Shown: positions 1-11,145 of the stretch, piece after piece | Layout: every line of letters starts with the position of its first letter | Position numbering within the stretch: the stretch's first letter is position 1 | Assembly: GCA_905618945.1 (NCBI GenBank) | Contig: CAJQTF010000005.1 | Location: 56,078 to 120,077 of the forward strand | Length of the DNA: 64,000 nt | From: an uncultured Methylophilaceae bacterium | Lineage (GTDB): Bacteria; Pseudomonadota; Gammaproteobacteria; Burkholderiales; Methylophilaceae | Direction: 5' to 3' | Made by a program: the position numbers and the translations under genes | Notes under the pieces: generated by a model | Seen by the model: the letters and a program-made list of their open reading frames with translations, nothing else | What the model was told of the DNA's origin: nothing | Databases searched by the model: none

Positions 1-756
1 ATCATCAATATACGGATAAAAAATTCCCATTGCATTTGAACCCCCACCAACACAGGCAACTATTACATCGGGTTGTTTATTTTCAAGTTCTGGCATTTGA
101 ATCTTGCATTCTTTACCAACTACCGAATTAAAATCTCTAACCATCATTGGATATGGGTGAGGTCCTGCAACGGTACCTATAATATAAAACGTATTTGATA
201 CATTTGTAACCCAATCTCTCAAAGCTTCATTTAATGCATCTTTTAGGGTCTTTGAGCCGCTCTCTACAGGAACAACTGTCGCCCCAAGTAGCTTCATTCT
301 ATAAACATTTGGTGATTGTCTTTTTATATCTTCAGCACCCATATAAACTACGCATTCCAAACCCAATCTAGCAGCTATTGTTGCAGTCGCTACCCCATGC
401 TGACCTGCACCTGTCTCAGCAATTACTCGAGGCTTACCCATTCTTTTAGCTAATAATGCTTGTCCAACAGTATTATTGACTTTATGGGCACCTGTATGAT
501 TTAAATCTTCTCTTTTCAAATAAATTTTCGCTCCGCCAATCTTTTTAGTTAGTCTTTCAGCGAAATAAATAGGGCTTGGTCTGCCAACAAAATGTTTTAA
601 ATCATGATGAAATTCGGTAAGAAAATCTGGGTCATCTTTATATTTTGCATACATATCTCGCAGTTCGTCTAAAGCTTCAATCAGAGTTTCAGCAACAAAA
701 GTTCCACCAAATTGTCCAAAGTGACCAAAATCGTCGGGTAAATCATATGGCTGCAT
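1..756 (-). CDS. trpB: Tryptophan synthase beta chain (3' end outside window)
   Basis: The beta subunit condenses indole with L-serine to make tryptophan, using PLP. The first 252 residues are present and the gene runs off the left edge. The family signature around HTGAHKVNN is intact, with the PLP lysine at residue 92, and a glycine-rich phosphate-binding GGGSNA stretch lies near the cut. The ATG at 756 lies inside the end of trpF (14-base overlap), so the two are probably translationally coupled. It is the last visible gene of the long minus-strand amino-acid run. Identification is certain; only the C-terminal part cannot be checked. Confidence 0.96.
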   Translation of the reverse strand, partial: MQPYDLPDDFGHFGQFGGTFVAETLIEALDELRDMYAKYKDDPDFLTEFHHDLKHFVGRPSPIYFAERLTKKIGGAKIYLKREDLNHTGAHKVNNTVGQALLAKRMGKPRVIAETGAGQHGVATATIAARLGLECVVYMGAEDIKRQSPNVYRMKLLGATVVPVESGSKTLKDALNEALRDWVTNVSNTFYIIGTVAGPHPYPMMVRDFNSVVGKECKIQMPELENKQPDVIVACVGGGSNAMGIFYPYIDD

Positions 757-1366
757 TATTTACTCCTAAAACAAAATTTTTCATCATATTGTGATCCTTT
801 ATTCCTTTATCTAACTCAACTCCGCCGCTAACATCAACTCCATATGGATTTACGGAATTAATTAAAGAAGAAACGTTTTTACTATCTAATCCGCCTGCAA
901 TGATTATTGGTAATGGTAACTGTTTAGGTATCAAGTCCCAATTAAAAGTCTTCCCGGTTCCGCCCCTCATTTTTTGAGAGTAAGTATCTATTAAAATTGC
1001 TGAGCTTGAAGCATATAGTTGACAATATTCTAGCAAATTAATTCCATCCTTGAACGAAATAGCTTTAATATATGGTAAATTAAATTGATTACAAAATTCT
1101 TCATCTTCATCTCCGTGAAATTGAAGCACATTCACTCGTGATTCACTTATTGCAGATAAAACTTCTTCTTTTGGGGCATTAACAAATAAGCCAACTCTAG
1201 AAACAAACGAAGGAAGTAAGTTAATTATTACACGAGCTTTCTTCGGCTCAATATATCGAGGACTCTCGCTAAAGAAAACAAAACCAAGTGCATCAACACC
1301 TAACCGAGCAGCCTCATGGGCATTTCTAAGGTTTGTAATTCCACAAATTTTAATTTTTGTTCTCAA
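743..1366 (-). CDS. trpF: Phosphoribosylanthranilate isomerase
   Basis: This TIM-barrel enzyme converts N-(5-phosphoribosyl)anthranilate to the 1-(o-carboxyphenylamino) ribulose intermediate of tryptophan synthesis. The 207-residue length is normal. The N-terminal KICGIT motif holds the catalytic cysteine, and the later DVSGGVE segment is the usual phosphate-binding region. The start is a TTG, because no ATG lies between the upstream truA stop and the conserved KICGIT, and no good ribosome site is visible. That suggests translation coupled to truA, 11 bases upstream. The gene overlaps the trpB start by 14 bases. Confidence 0.95.
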   Translation of the reverse strand: MRTKIKICGITNLRNAHEAARLGVDALGFVFFSESPRYIEPKKARVIINLLPSFVSRVGLFVNAPKEEVLSAISESRVNVLQFHGDEDEEFCNQFNLPYIKAISFKDGINLLEYCQLYASSSAILIDTYSQKMRGGTGKTFNWDLIPKQLPLPIIIAGGLDSKNVSSLINSVNPYGVDVSGGVELDKGIKDHNMMKNFVLGVNNAAI

Positions 1367-1377
1367 TTTAATTAATT

Positions 1378-2163
1378 TTATGCCTTAAAGATATTTAATG
1401 TATTTAATGAATCAGGAAAACCCCAAATTTTATCATACTTGATATTCGTCAGATATAAACCATTAGGAGAAAAAGTAGCTGGTGTAAGACTCCGATCTTT
1501 TTTTTGAAATAAGGTATCAATATAATCAATGCTCATTTCTTTTTTTGCCACATCAATTATTGTTGCAATCATATTTCTAATTTGATGATGTAAAAAACCG
1601 TCACCACTAATAGTAAATAAGTAAAAGGTATTAAATTTTTCTACTGTTATATTGTCAATTGATCTTATAGGTGATTTTGCTTGACATTCAGATGAGCGAA
1701 AAGCAGTAAAATCATGGCGTCCTTCAAATTTCTTAGAGGCATTATTTAGAAGGGTAGGATCTAATTCATAAAAAGTCCATCCACAATGTTTTGACCAAAT
1801 GGAAGAATTAATAGAAGAATTATTTAATAAATATTGATACTCTCTTCCAGTTGCTGAAAAACGAGCATGAAAATCATCAGGCACTTTCTTAACCCATTTA
1901 ATCCTAACTGAATCAGGAAGAAAGGAATTTACACCTTTAGTAAGGGACTTAATGGGCCTATCGATATCTGTATCAAAATGAAATACTTGGCCTAGTGCAT
2001 GAACACCAGCGTCAGTTCTTCCAGCTCCCTGAATCTTAATATCAGTCTGAGTTATTTGTGATATAGAATTTTCAATTTCTTCTTGGATGCTATTGACTAA
2101 TGACTGACGTTGCCAACCAAAAAAATTTGTTCCTTCATACTCTACAGAAGCTGCGAATCTCAT
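1378..2163 (-). CDS. truA: tRNA pseudouridine(38-40) synthase TruA
   Basis: TruA modifies uridines 38 to 40 in the anticodon arm of many tRNAs. The protein has 261 residues, normal for the family. The motif GAGRTDAGVHALG is present with the nucleophilic aspartate at residue 51, followed by the second-half motif FLHHQIRNM. The gene sits between the CbiQ-like membrane gene (3-base gap) and trpF (11-base gap), the arrangement common in betaproteobacteria between fimV and trpF. Confidence 0.96.
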   Translation of the reverse strand: MRFAASVEYEGTNFFGWQRQSLVNSIQEEIENSISQITQTDIKIQGAGRTDAGVHALGQVFHFDTDIDRPIKSLTKGVNSFLPDSVRIKWVKKVPDDFHARFSATGREYQYLLNNSSINSSIWSKHCGWTFYELDPTLLNNASKKFEGRHDFTAFRSSECQAKSPIRSIDNITVEKFNTFYLFTISGDGFLHHQIRNMIATIIDVAKKEMSIDYIDTLFQKKDRSLTPATFSPNGLYLTNIKYDKIWGFPDSLNTLNIFKA

Positions 2164-2166
2164 ATA

Positions 2167-2778
2167 CTAAAAAAATTGAATTAAAATAAAGCTAGAAAAA
2201 AAACCAATAATCCAATAATAATCAATTACTGAAGGTATAACTCTTTCAATTTTTTTAGTGTTCATGACATGAGACTTATTTTTTATATGGTCATTAATGA
2301 CCTCAATAAAATTAGAGAACGTAAGGGAATAATTTTTATAGAAATCAAGGTAATCAAAAGTCAAAAAAATTCGTGAAGTCAAATTATCCATATTTAAGCC
2401 AAAATATTTTAAGGGGTAGCAAATCTTAATAATAAAATTAATAAAAAATTTCTTAGGGATAAATTTCATTAGAATCATAATTGTCAAAAATGTATTCATA
2501 ATTCTTAACGAATTATTTATTCCAAAATATAGCCCTTCATGTGTGACTGAAATAAATGAGTAGTAAAATAATATTTCACCAGGAGTTGATAAGGAATAGA
2601 TAGCTAATAAAGCAAAAATAAAATATTTTATCTTGCTAATAATAGTGAAAAATGGCAATTTTAAAACAATAGAGATAATTAAAAAAAAACAAATGATAGT
2701 TAAATTAATTATTAAGTCGACGCTCGACAAAATCACCAATAAAATCATTCCCGCAAAAAAGATTAATGAATGAAGCAT
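2167..2778 (-). CDS. CbiQ/EcfT-like integral membrane protein
   Basis: A 203-residue very hydrophobic protein with about five predicted membrane spans. Its middle (STPGE, then EGLYFGINNSLRI) resembles the CbiQ/EcfT transmembrane subunits of energy-coupling-factor vitamin and metal transporters. No ECF ATPase or substrate-binding subunit lies nearby, so a transport role cannot be assigned from context. It lies between fimV and truA with gaps of only 3 to 14 bases and is surely co-transcribed with them. The family call rests on recall of similar betaproteobacterial neighbours and weak motif similarity. It could be an unrelated membrane protein. Confidence 0.55.
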   Translation of the reverse strand: MLHSLIFFAGMILLVILSSVDLIINLTIICFFLIISIVLKLPFFTIISKIKYFIFALLAIYSLSTPGEILFYYSFISVTHEGLYFGINNSLRIMNTFLTIMILMKFIPKKFFINFIIKICYPLKYFGLNMDNLTSRIFLTFDYLDFYKNYSLTFSNFIEVINDHIKNKSHVMNTKKIERVIPSVIDYYWIIGFFSSFILIQFF

Positions 2779-2792
2779 GATAAATCTATAAT

Positions 2793-4253
2793 TTAATCAT
2801 CATCTGCAATGGGTAGATAACTATTTTTAGGTTTTTGGCTTGTATCATCCTTACTAGACTCCTGGGGTAATGCATCGGAACTGTAATTTTCAGCGGCCTT
2901 GACTGATAATTCTGATTCAGAGGTAAGCTCGCCGTCATCAACAAAACTTTTTAATGACTGGTTTCTGTCGTTTGCTTTTCTTCGCGATATAACAATAAAC
3001 AATCCGAATAAAAGAACAAAAAACAATACAAGTAATAAAACATGAATAGTCTCTAATCCCGACTTCTCTTTTATATCAATTTCTGTTTCATCAATCTTAT
3101 TTTCATCAATATCGGATATAGAAGAAACAAAAACACCATCATCAGCGTCCATCTCTTGGCTAATTTCATTATTAGGGACTTGTTCCTTATTAGGGACTTG
3201 TTCCTTATTAGGGACTTGTTCCTCTTTTAATGCTTCTGAGTTTTCTCTTAACGTTATACTTAATGCTTCACTTGAATTATTTTTAGATTCAATATTTACC
3301 TTTGCAAAATCTTCTAATTTCTTTTTAGCCTCAATCAGCTCTTTTTCTAACCGGTCAATCTTTGCAGTATCTTTATTAATAATCTGTTTTTGTTTTACGG
3401 GTTTATTTTTTTTCTTTAATTTGTTTTTCCACTCAGTGTTCTGATCTCTTAAAATCTTTCGCGCTTCAAGATGTGAATGATTTTCAAAATAGCTTAGAGG
3501 CGGGATTTGTAAATCCTTATTTTTTATTAATGTATTAACATTATCTTCAGAAAATGCTTTTGGGTTATTCTTGTAAATGGCCAATACCATCTGTTCAGTT
3601 GTTACCCCCGAAGGCTTATTTTCTCTTGCAATTTGGTAAAGAGTTTTACCTTTCATAGATTCAACTATTTTTGCTTTAACTTCTTTTTTAATAGCTGGCT
3701 TTTTTACTTCTTGAACTTCTTTTGCTATTTCGGCTTTGCTTATGTCTTCTTGTTGAGCTTTAAGTTTTTTAATCTTCCCCTTTGGTGCTTCAATTTTTTT
3801 TTCTAAGTTTTCACTGTCATTTTTTTTAGCTTCAATCACTTCCTCTATGGATGTTTTTGGTGAAGGTGGTTCTAAAAGAACAGTGTATTCTTTATAAACC
3901 CTACCTCTTTCTGAATCAATTTGTATTAATAAATCTAAAAAGGGATCTTTTACTATATCGTTACTTATTAAAAATATTTTGGCTCCATTGGCCCCATCTT
4001 CTAATCTAATCTGAATATCAGCATGAATTGGTAATCGCGCTAAACCGTTTGCTTCATAATTTTCTTTTGAAGCAATCGCTGGATTTAAATTTTCTACTTT
4101 ATCGCCTTTTGAAAAAATAACATCAATAACAGCATTTAATGGCTCATCTTGTTTTGAATTAACTTGCATTTTATTTAATGTAAGTGCCAACAAACTATTT
4201 GAAGTAAGGGTTAGATAGAATAACAATAATAATAATTTAAATTTTAATTTCAT
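2793..4253 (-). CDS. fimV: FimV-like inner-membrane/periplasmic protein, short form
   Basis: FimV-family proteins span the cell wall and organise type IV pilus assembly and polar complexes. This one has 486 residues: a signal peptide (about 1-23), a FimV N-terminal domain (about 24-130), a lysine/glutamate-rich linker, a LysM-like segment (about 200-255, KGKTLYQIA), a coiled-coil stretch with three EQVPNK hexapeptides (about 344-362), one membrane span (about 401-423) and a 63-residue acidic cytoplasmic tail. The large C-terminal TPR part of longer FimV proteins is missing. The position between asd and truA is the usual betaproteobacterial one. No pilus genes are in the window. Confidence 0.8.
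   Translation of the reverse strand: MKLKFKLLLLLFYLTLTSNSLLALTLNKMQVNSKQDEPLNAVIDVIFSKGDKVENLNPAIASKENYEANGLARLPIHADIQIRLEDGANGAKIFLISNDIVKDPFLDLLIQIDSERGRVYKEYTVLLEPPSPKTSIEEVIEAKKNDSENLEKKIEAPKGKIKKLKAQQEDISKAEIAKEVQEVKKPAIKKEVKAKIVESMKGKTLYQIARENKPSGVTTEQMVLAIYKNNPKAFSEDNVNTLIKNKDLQIPPLSYFENHSHLEARKILRDQNTEWKNKLKKKNKPVKQKQIINKDTAKIDRLEKELIEAKKKLEDFAKVNIESKNNSSEALSITLRENSEALKEEQVPNKEQVPNKEQVPNNEISQEMDADDGVFVSSISDIDENKIDETEIDIKEKSGLETIHVLLLVLFFVLLFGLFIVISRRKANDRNQSLKSFVDDGELTSESELSVKAAENYSSDALPQESSKDDTSQKPKNSYLPIADDD
3169..3222. repeat. Three perfect 18-base tandem repeats inside fimV
   Basis: The unit TTATTAGGGACTTGTTCC occurs three times head to tail without mismatch. It encodes three EQVPNK/N hexapeptides in the linker just before the membrane span of the FimV-like protein. 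The unit is a multiple of three, so copy-number change keeps the reading frame and would only change linker length. Confidence 0.95.
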
Positions 4254-4255
4254 TG

Positions 4256-5383
4256 TTATCCATTTCCTTTTCTAACAAGTATGTTCAACATTCGCCTAAT
4301 TGGTTCTGAGGCTCCCCATAATAGCTGGTCACCAACGGTAAATAGAGAGATACAGTTTTTATCAATATCTAATTTTCTCACCCTACCTACTGCTATATCA
4401 AGTTTACCTGAAACTTCTGCAGGGCTTAATAAATTAATGGAAGATTCTTTTTCATTTGGAATTAATTTTACCCATTGGTTTCCATTGGAGATTCTTTCAT
4501 TTATTGCTTCAATCGGAATACTCTTTTTAAGTTTAATTGTGAGTGCTTGACAATGTGATCTCATTGTAGCAATTCGAACGCATAAGCCATCAACCTTAAT
4601 AGAATTAAAGCTAGAGTTTAAAATTTTATTTGTTTCGGATTGTCCTTTCCATTCCTCACGACTCTGACCGTTTTTTAAATCCTCATCAATCCATGGAATC
4701 AAATTTCCAGCCAAAGGAACCTTAAAGTTATTTTTTTGAAACTTATCTGAGTTCATTAAAGCTAATGCTTTACTATCAATATCAAGGATATTTGAATTTT
4801 TTTGATTTAAATCGTCGGAAACTGAGGAATATATTTGACCCATTTGGGAAAGTAACTCCCTCATATTATTTGCACCAGCTCCACTTGCAGCTTGGTAAGT
4901 CATTGAAGAAACCCATTCTACTAAATCTTCTTTTAACAAGCCATGAATCGCTAATAACATCAAAGATACAGTACAATTACCACCTATCCAATTCTTTATC
5001 CCTGCATCATATGAACTATCAATTGATGATTGATTGAGTGGGTCAAGCACAATTACTGAATTTTTTTCCATCCGTAAAGTTGATGCAGCATCTACCCAAT
5101 GTCCATCCCATCCTGTTGCTCTTAATTTAGAAAAAACTTTATCTGTGTAATCACCACCTTGGCAAGTCATTATGATATCCATTTTAGACAATTCTTGGAT
5201 ATCAAATGCATCGATTAACAATTTATTCTTAAAGTTAATATTCCATTCAGGATTTTTTTGACCGGCTTGAGACGTAGAAAAAAAATGTGAATCAAAATTA
5301 TCAAAATCTAATTCGTCAATCATACGTTTAATTAAAACTGACCCGACCATTCCGCGCCATCCAATAAATCCAACTTTTTTCAT
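4256..5383 (-). CDS. asd: Aspartate-semialdehyde dehydrogenase
   Basis: The enzyme reduces aspartyl phosphate to aspartate semialdehyde, the branch point to lysine, threonine, methionine and diaminopimelate, and in this genome also the precursor for ectoine. The 375 residues match the proteobacterial form. The NADP-binding GWRGMVGS motif is at residues 8-15 and the catalytic cysteine is at 137 in GGNCTVS. The leuB stop lies 1 base upstream and fimV starts 2 bases downstream, so it is part of the operon. Confidence 0.96.
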   Translation of the reverse strand: MKKVGFIGWRGMVGSVLIKRMIDELDFDNFDSHFFSTSQAGQKNPEWNINFKNKLLIDAFDIQELSKMDIIMTCQGGDYTDKVFSKLRATGWDGHWVDAASTLRMEKNSVIVLDPLNQSSIDSSYDAGIKNWIGGNCTVSLMLLAIHGLLKEDLVEWVSSMTYQAASGAGANNMRELLSQMGQIYSSVSDDLNQKNSNILDIDSKALALMNSDKFQKNNFKVPLAGNLIPWIDEDLKNGQSREEWKGQSETNKILNSSFNSIKVDGLCVRIATMRSHCQALTIKLKKSIPIEAINERISNGNQWVKLIPNEKESSINLLSPAEVSGKLDIAVGRVRKLDIDKNCISLFTVGDQLLWGASEPIRRMLNILVRKGNG

Positions 5384-5384
5384 A

Positions 5385-6446
5385 TTAAATTTCTAACCTT
5401 TCAATAACTTTATCGCCCATTTCTTCACATCCAATTAGATTTGTTCCTTCAGAAGATATATCTTCTGTTCGAAAACCTTCTCTCAAGACGCTTTTTACGG
5501 CATTTTCTATTAAATTAAATTTTTCTTGATCGTTAAATGTATATTTAAACATCATTGCTAGTGACAAAATAGTAGCTAATGGATTGGCTTTATCTTGGCC
5601 TGCTATGTCAGGTGCAGAGCCATGACTTGGCTCATACATGCCCTTATTATTTGCATCTAATGATGCAGATGGTAGCATACCAATAGAGCCTGTTAACATC
5701 GAGGCTTGGTCAGACAATATGTCTCCAAATATATTACCTGTAACAATAACATCGAACTGTTTTGGGTTTTTAACTAATTGCATAGCAGCATTATCAACAT
5801 ACATATGAGATAACTCTACTTCCGGATATTCTTTCCCAGTCTCTATGAATACTTCCCTCCATAGCTCAGTAGTCTCTAAAACATTAGCCTTGTCTACAGA
5901 ACATAATTTCTTTGATCTTTTTAAGGCAGTCTTAAATGCAACATGAGCAATTCTTTTAATTTCAGATTCAGAATATCTCATTGTATTAATACCCTCACGC
6001 TCATTTTTTTGATTAGTAACTATACCTCTTGGCTCACCAAAATAAATATCCCCTGTTAATTCTCTTACAATAAGTATATCTAAACCTGATACAACTTCAG
6101 CCTTTAAGCTTGAAGCATGAATCAGTTCAGAAAACATAATAGCGGGCCGTAAGTTTGCAAATAAATTTAAGGATTGCCGAATTCTAAGCAGCCCTCTTTC
6201 CGGACGCATATCTCTAGGTAATTTGTCATACTTCCAGTGGCCCACAGCACCTAGCAAAACAGCATCTGCTGCAATTGCTAGCTCAAGAGTAGATTTAGGA
6301 AGAGGATCTTTAAATGCTTCGAAACCAGCCCCACCAATAGGGGCATATTCTAAAATATTCTCGAGACCGAAAGCCTTTAATACTTTTACAGCTTGTTTAA
6401 TAATTTCAGGACCTATTCCATCCCCAGGTAAAACTGCAATTTTCAT
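5385..6446 (-). CDS. leuB: 3-isopropylmalate dehydrogenase
   Basis: LeuB oxidatively decarboxylates 3-isopropylmalate in leucine synthesis using NAD. The 353-residue sequence begins [15 protein letters not shown]. It contains the substrate arginines around [10 protein letters not shown] and the metal-binding [11 protein letters not shown] region, both typical. Its ATG overlaps the leuD stop as ATGA, a translational coupling arrangement. It is followed 1 base later by asd. Confidence 0.97.
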   Translation of the reverse strand: MKIAVLPGDGIGPEIIKQAVKVLKAFGLENILEYAPIGGAGFEAFKDPLPKSTLELAIAADAVLLGAVGHWKYDKLPRDMRPERGLLRIRQSLNLFANLRPAIMFSELIHASSLKAEVVSGLDILIVRELTGDIYFGEPRGIVTNQKNEREGINTMRYSESEIKRIAHVAFKTALKRSKKLCSVDKANVLETTELWREVFIETGKEYPEVELSHMYVDNAAMQLVKNPKQFDVIVTGNIFGDILSDQASMLTGSIGMLPSASLDANNKGMYEPSHGSAPDIAGQDKANPLATILSLAMMFKYTFNDQEKFNLIENAVKSVLREGFRTEDISSEGTNLIGCEEMGDKVIERLEI

Positions 6447-7093
6447 TTTAACTTTTCCCCACTATTTAGCCATGGAAAACTTTCATGGTATTTTTTTTCA
6501 AAATTTTCGATATCAACTTTATTTTTTAAAGTTAATCCAATATCATCCAAGCCATCCAATAAACAAGATTTCTTAAAACTATCTACTTCAAAAGAAGCAA
6601 TTTCTGAATCATAATAAATTTTTTGTTTTTGTAAATTAACTGTTATTTCATACCCAACCTTGGCCTCTACTTTGGTAAAGATTTTATCCATAGTCGCTTT
6701 ATCCAAAATAATTGGAAGAATCCCATTTTTAAAGCAATTTCCATAAAATATATCAGCGAAGCTTGATGCTATAACAATTTTAATTCCAAAATCAAGTAGT
6801 GCCCAAGGTGCATGTTCTCTGCTTGATCCACATCCAAAATTTTCTCTTGCAATTAATATTGAGCCATTTTTATATCTCGGTATATTTAAAACAAAATCTG
6901 GATTAATCCTTCTCTTAGAGTTATCTTGTCCTGGCTCTCCATGATCAAGATAGCGCCATTCGTCAAATAAATTAGGTCCAAAACCTGTCTTTTTAATAGA
7001 TTTTAAGAATTGCTTTGGAATAATTGCATCCGTATCAACATTTGCCCTATCCAACGGAATAACAATTCCTTTGTGAATATTCACAGGGTCCAT
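6443..7093 (-). CDS. leuD: 3-isopropylmalate dehydratase small subunit
   Basis: LeuD is the swivel-domain small subunit of isopropylmalate isomerase and works with LeuC in leucine synthesis. It has 216 residues, typical of the proteobacterial type. The conserved [15 protein letters not shown] motif, which lines the active site, is complete. The gene abuts leuC with no spacer and overlaps leuB by 4 bases, which suits equimolar production of the two subunits. Confidence 0.97.
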   Translation of the reverse strand: MDPVNIHKGIVIPLDRANVDTDAIIPKQFLKSIKKTGFGPNLFDEWRYLDHGEPGQDNSKRRINPDFVLNIPRYKNGSILIARENFGCGSSREHAPWALLDFGIKIVIASSFADIFYGNCFKNGILPIILDKATMDKIFTKVEAKVGYEITVNLQKQKIYYDSEIASFEVDSFKKSCLLDGLDDIGLTLKNKVDIENFEKKYHESFPWLNSGEKLK

Positions 7094-8494
7094 TTAATTA
7101 AGCTCTCTAATATCAACAAATTTACCATAAATTGCTGCTGCAGCTGCCATTTGAGGGCTTACCAGATGAGTTCTGCCTCCTTGTCCTTGTCTACCCTCAA
7201 AATTTCTATTAGATGTGGAAGCACATCTTTCCCCCGGGCCTAGTTTATCTGCATTCATTGCTAAGCACATTGAGCAACCTGGCTCACGCCATTCAAATCC
7301 AGCATTTTTAAAAATTTTATCCAAGCCTTCTGATTCAGCCTGAAGCTTTACTAAACCTGATCCTGGAACTACTAATGCTAATTTAATATTCTTTGCAATT
7401 TTTTTTGTTCCCACAATGCTTGCAGCCGCTCTTAAATCTTCAATTCTAGAATTAGTACAAGAGCCTATAAAAACTTTATCAATAGCTATTTTATTAATTG
7501 GCGTCTCAGGCTTTAGGTTCATATATTTTAGTGCTATTTGATAGCTGGAACTTAAAGTTTTATCTGAAAAATCGGCTGGATTTGGAACTTTGCTAGTAAT
7601 ACTTACAACCATCTCAGGAGAGGTCCCCCATGTAACTTGAGGCTCTATTAGGCTGCCATCAATTTCTATTTCAGAATCAAATTTTGCATCTTCATCACTT
7701 ACCAAGCCTAACCAATCTTTTTTAGCTTTTTTCCATAAATCACCCTTTGGTGCTAAAGGTTTGTCTTGAATATAATCAATAGTTTTATTATCAACTCCTA
7801 TTAACCCAACTCTAGAGCCTGCTTCAATAGCCATGTTGCATAATGTCATTCTTCCTTCCATGGATAATGACTGTATCGTCGTTCCTGTAAATTCAATTGC
7901 ATGGCCTGTTCCACCTGCGGTACCAATCTTACCTATTACATCCAAAGCAACATCTTTAGCTGTGACCCCATATTGAAGATCACCATTTACAACTACTCGC
8001 ATTGTTTTAAATTTATTTACTATCAAACATTGAGTTGCAAAAACATGTTCAACTTCTGATGTACCAATTCCCATAGCAATAGCACCGAATGCTCCATGAG
8101 TACTTGTATGGGAGTCACCGCAAACTATAGTCATTCCAGGTAATGTTGAGCCTTGCTCTGGCCCGACAACATGAACAATTCCTTGGCGTCGGTCATCCAT
8201 CTTAAACTGAAGTAAATTAAATTCCTCACAATTCTTATCTAAGGTTTCGACTTGAATTCTGGAAATAGGGTCTTTAATTTTAACTGTTCTATCGGTTGTT
8301 GGGACATTGTGATCTGGCACGGCAATGATAGAATTCTTTCTCCAAATATTTCTATTTGATATACGTATTCCTTCAAATGCTTGAGGGCTTGTTACTTCAT
8401 GAACTAAATGCCTATCGATATAGAGTAAATAAGTGCCCTCATCCTTTCGAACCACATGACGATTAAACACTTTTTCATAAAGAGAAATCCCCAT
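7094..8494 (-). CDS. leuC: 3-isopropylmalate dehydratase large subunit
   Basis: LeuC is the aconitase-like large subunit that isomerises 2- to 3-isopropylmalate. The 466 residues match the family. The three iron-sulphur ligands are visible as cysteine 346 (SCTNSR) and cysteines 407 and 410 (PGCSMC). The [12 protein letters not shown] motif is near residue 126. The gene starts 4 bases after yajQ ends and leads the leuC-leuD-leuB-asd run. Confidence 0.97.
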   Translation of the reverse strand: MGISLYEKVFNRHVVRKDEGTYLLYIDRHLVHEVTSPQAFEGIRISNRNIWRKNSIIAVPDHNVPTTDRTVKIKDPISRIQVETLDKNCEEFNLLQFKMDDRRQGIVHVVGPEQGSTLPGMTIVCGDSHTSTHGAFGAIAMGIGTSEVEHVFATQCLIVNKFKTMRVVVNGDLQYGVTAKDVALDVIGKIGTAGGTGHAIEFTGTTIQSLSMEGRMTLCNMAIEAGSRVGLIGVDNKTIDYIQDKPLAPKGDLWKKAKKDWLGLVSDEDAKFDSEIEIDGSLIEPQVTWGTSPEMVVSITSKVPNPADFSDKTLSSSYQIALKYMNLKPETPINKIAIDKVFIGSCTNSRIEDLRAAASIVGTKKIAKNIKLALVVPGSGLVKLQAESEGLDKIFKNAGFEWREPGCSMCLAMNADKLGPGERCASTSNRNFEGRQGQGGRTHLVSPQMAAAAAIYGKFVDIRELN

Positions 8495-8498
8495 ACAA

Positions 8499-8993
8499 TT
8501 AGTCCCTAAAATTGCCGAAACTTAAAGGGAAATCCTGATGCTTTGATTTTACTAAAGTAATGCATTCTTGCAGCGTATCTCTTTTGCCACCAGAGATTCT
8601 TACTGCATCTCCCTGAATGCTAGCTTGCGTTTTAATTTTTGAATCTTTTATTGTTTTAACAATTTCTTTTGCTAAATCTATATCTATCCCGCTCTTAATT
8701 GTTAGTAATTGCTTAGACTTATTGCCAGATACAGTCTCAATACTATTTGAAGTGATACGTTTTGAGCTATCGGGCTCTTTTTTCTCCATTGCAGGAAATA
8801 AAATATCTTTAATTTGGTTTAATTGAAATTCGGCATCGCCAAATAAATTTATAACCATTTCCTTCTCTAAAAAATCTATTTTGGCAGTCGTACCCTTAAA
8901 ATCATATCGGTTATTAATCATTCTCATCGATACATCAACTGCATTTCTAATATTCACTATATTTGCTTCTGATGTTATATCAAATGAAGGCAT
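8499..8993 (-). CDS. yajQ: YajQ-family nucleotide-binding protein
   Basis: A 164-residue protein of the UPF0234/YajQ family, beginning MPSFDITSE and containing the RYDFKGT segment typical of the family. Members have two ferredoxin-like domains. Some bind cyclic di-GMP and act with LysR-type regulators in other bacteria; whether that holds here cannot be told. The gene lies between argG and leuC with gaps of 17 and 4 bases, so it is probably co-transcribed with biosynthetic genes to which it has no known link. Confidence 0.93.
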   Translation of the reverse strand: MPSFDITSEANIVNIRNAVDVSMRMINNRYDFKGTTAKIDFLEKEMVINLFGDAEFQLNQIKDILFPAMEKKEPDSSKRITSNSIETVSGNKSKQLLTIKSGIDIDLAKEIVKTIKDSKIKTQASIQGDAVRISGGKRDTLQECITLVKSKHQDFPLSFGNFRD

Positions 8994-9010
8994 ATTCTTT
9001 TTCCCCTAAT

Positions 9011-10228
9011 TTACTTTTTAATTTTTTTTGCTGCTATCCTCATTCTTAATGCATTTATTTTAATAAATCCCTCTGCGTCTTTTTGATCATAAGCCCCTCT
9101 ATCATCCTCAAAAGTTGCTATATTTGAGTCAAATAATGAATTATCACTATCCCTACCCATAATAGTAACGTTTCCTTTGTATAGACTTATCTTAACCCAC
9201 CCATTAACTTTACCTTGTGTAGTATCAATCAGAGCTTGAAGAGCTAATCTTTCTGGCGCCCACCAAAATCCGTTATAAATTAATGAAGCGTATTTAGGCA
9301 TTAACTCATCTTTTAAATGCGCCTCCTCTCTATCCAATGTCAATGACTCAATTGCTCTATGTGCTTTTAATAAAATAGCCCCTCCAGGTGTTTCATAACA
9401 ACCTCTCGACTTCATTCCAACATATCTATTCTCAACTAAATCAAGCCTACCGACACCATGTTCTCCGCCAATTTTATTTAATTGATGCAAAATTTCATGT
9501 GGCTTTAAGTTTTTACCATTCAATGCTACTGGATCACCCTTTTTAAATTCAATAGTTATGACTTCTGGATTATCAGGCGCGCTCTTTAAGCTAGTCGTCC
9601 ATCTCCACATACTTTCTTCAGGAGAAATAGAGGGGTCTTCTAAGTCTCTACCTTCATATGAAATATGAAGAAGGTTCGCATCCATACTATAAGGACTTCC
9701 TCCATCTTTATGCTTCATATCTACAGGAATATCATTATCCTCAGCAAATTTAATTAATTTTTCTCTGCTCAGAAGATCCCATTCTCTCCAAGGCGCAATA
9801 ATCTTAATATCTGGATTTAAGGCATAAGATCCTAATTCAAATCTAACTTGGTCATTCCCTTTCCCAGTTGAGCCATGAGCAATAGCATTACTATTAGTTT
9901 CTTTTGCAATCTCAATTAGTCTTTTTGCGATTAAAGGCCTTGCTATTGATGTTCCAAGTAGGTATTCACCCTCATAAACCGTGTTCGCCCTAAACATTGG
10001 GAAAACGAAATCTCTAACAAACTCTTCTCTTAGGTCCTCAATAAAGATTTCTTTAACACCAGCAGCTTTTGCCTTCTCTCTTGCTGGCTCGATCTCTTCA
10101 CCTTGTCCTAAATCGGCTGTAAAAGTAACGACCTCACATTTATATTCTTGCTGAAGCCACTTCAAAATTACTGATGTGTCTAAACCACCAGAGTATGCAA
10201 GTACAATTTTCTCTACATCCTTTATCAT
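9011..10228 (-). CDS. argG: Argininosuccinate synthase
   Basis: ArgG joins citrulline and aspartate at the expense of ATP to give argininosuccinate. The protein has 405 residues. The ATP pyrophosphatase P-loop AYSGGLDTS is at residues 11-19, and the citrulline/aspartate-binding [14 protein letters not shown] region follows near residue 118. The start overlaps the argF stop as ATGA. No argH (argininosuccinate lyase) is in the window, so the last step must be encoded elsewhere. Confidence 0.97.
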   Translation of the reverse strand: MIKDVEKIVLAYSGGLDTSVILKWLQQEYKCEVVTFTADLGQGEEIEPAREKAKAAGVKEIFIEDLREEFVRDFVFPMFRANTVYEGEYLLGTSIARPLIAKRLIEIAKETNSNAIAHGSTGKGNDQVRFELGSYALNPDIKIIAPWREWDLLSREKLIKFAEDNDIPVDMKHKDGGSPYSMDANLLHISYEGRDLEDPSISPEESMWRWTTSLKSAPDNPEVITIEFKKGDPVALNGKNLKPHEILHQLNKIGGEHGVGRLDLVENRYVGMKSRGCYETPGGAILLKAHRAIESLTLDREEAHLKDELMPKYASLIYNGFWWAPERLALQALIDTTQGKVNGWVKISLYKGNVTIMGRDSDNSLFDSNIATFEDDRGAYDQKDAEGFIKINALRMRIAAKKIKK

Positions 10229-11145
10229 TTAACTTTCCCTAATATCAAATATTCTAAAAGCGCTTTCTGAACATGGAGTCTATTCTCTGCCTCTTCCCAA
10301 ACAACACTATGCGGTCCATCAATGACTTCAGCAGTAACTTCTTCACCTCTGTGTGCTGGAAGACAATGCATAAATAATGCATCTTTGCCAGCAATCTTCA
10401 TCATATCGCTATCGACTTGCCAATCAGTAAAATCTTTTATTCTCTCATTTTTTTCTGATTCAAAACCCATACTAGTCCATACATCAGTTGTAACAATATC
10501 TGCACCCCTTGCAGCATCCATAGGATCTTCAAATTCTTCAAAATGTTTATCATTATATAAACCGGCTCTTTCAACCTCAATCTCATATCCTTTTGGAGTT
10601 GATACATGTACATTAAAATCTAATAATTCTGCAGCTTGAAGCCATGTATTACATACATTATTAGAATCTCCAATCCAGGCGACTGTCTTGCCTTGAATAG
10701 GACCTTTCTTTTCAATAAACGTATAAATATCTGCAAGAATTTGACAAGGATGATACTCGTTAGTAAGTCCATTTATAACGGGTACTCTTGAATTTTTTGC
10801 AAACCTATCAATTATATCTTGTTCAAAAGTTCTAATCATTACAGCATCACACATTCTTGATATCACTTGCGCCGCGTCTTCTACTGGCTCGCCTCTACCT
10901 AATTGCGAGTCTCTAGTATTTAAATATACACCTGCACCTCCTAATTGATGCATACCTGCTTCAAAAGATAGTCTAGTTCTTGTGCTTGCCTTCTCAAAAA
11001 TCATCACAAGAGTTCTATCTTCTAATGGCCAATATTTTTTGTATGATTTGTATTGATTTTTTATCCACTTTGTTCTGTCGAATAAGAACTCAATTTCATC
11101 TCTTTCTAAATCATTAAACTGTAAAAAGTGTTTTATCTTATTCAT
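10225..11145 (-). CDS. argF: Ornithine carbamoyltransferase
   Basis: ArgF makes citrulline from ornithine and carbamoyl phosphate. The 306 residues contain the carbamoyl-phosphate motif STRTR (residues 54-58), the HPCQILAD motif and the ornithine-site [11 protein letters not shown] near residue 263. It overlaps argD by 8 bases upstream and argG by 4 bases downstream, forming an argD-argF-argG operon. Confidence 0.97.
   Translation of the reverse strand: MNKIKHFLQFNDLERDEIEFLFDRTKWIKNQYKSYKKYWPLEDRTLVMIFEKASTRTRLSFEAGMHQLGGAGVYLNTRDSQLGRGEPVEDAAQVISRMCDAVMIRTFEQDIIDRFAKNSRVPVINGLTNEYHPCQILADIYTFIEKKGPIQGKTVAWIGDSNNVCNTWLQAAELLDFNVHVSTPKGYEIEVERAGLYNDKHFEEFEDPMDAARGADIVTTDVWTSMGFESEKNERIKDFTDWQVDSDMMKIAGKDALFMHCLPAHRGEEVTAEVIDGPHSVVWEEAENRLHVQKALLEYLILGKVK

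Noticed and set aside
3169..3222. CRISPR-like repeat
   Set aside because: The units are contiguous without spacers and lie in frame inside fimV.
4281..5037. Plus-strand open frames opposite asd (and similar frames opposite many other genes)
   Set aside because: They are shadows of strongly conserved genes on the other strand, without ribosome sites or family motifs.
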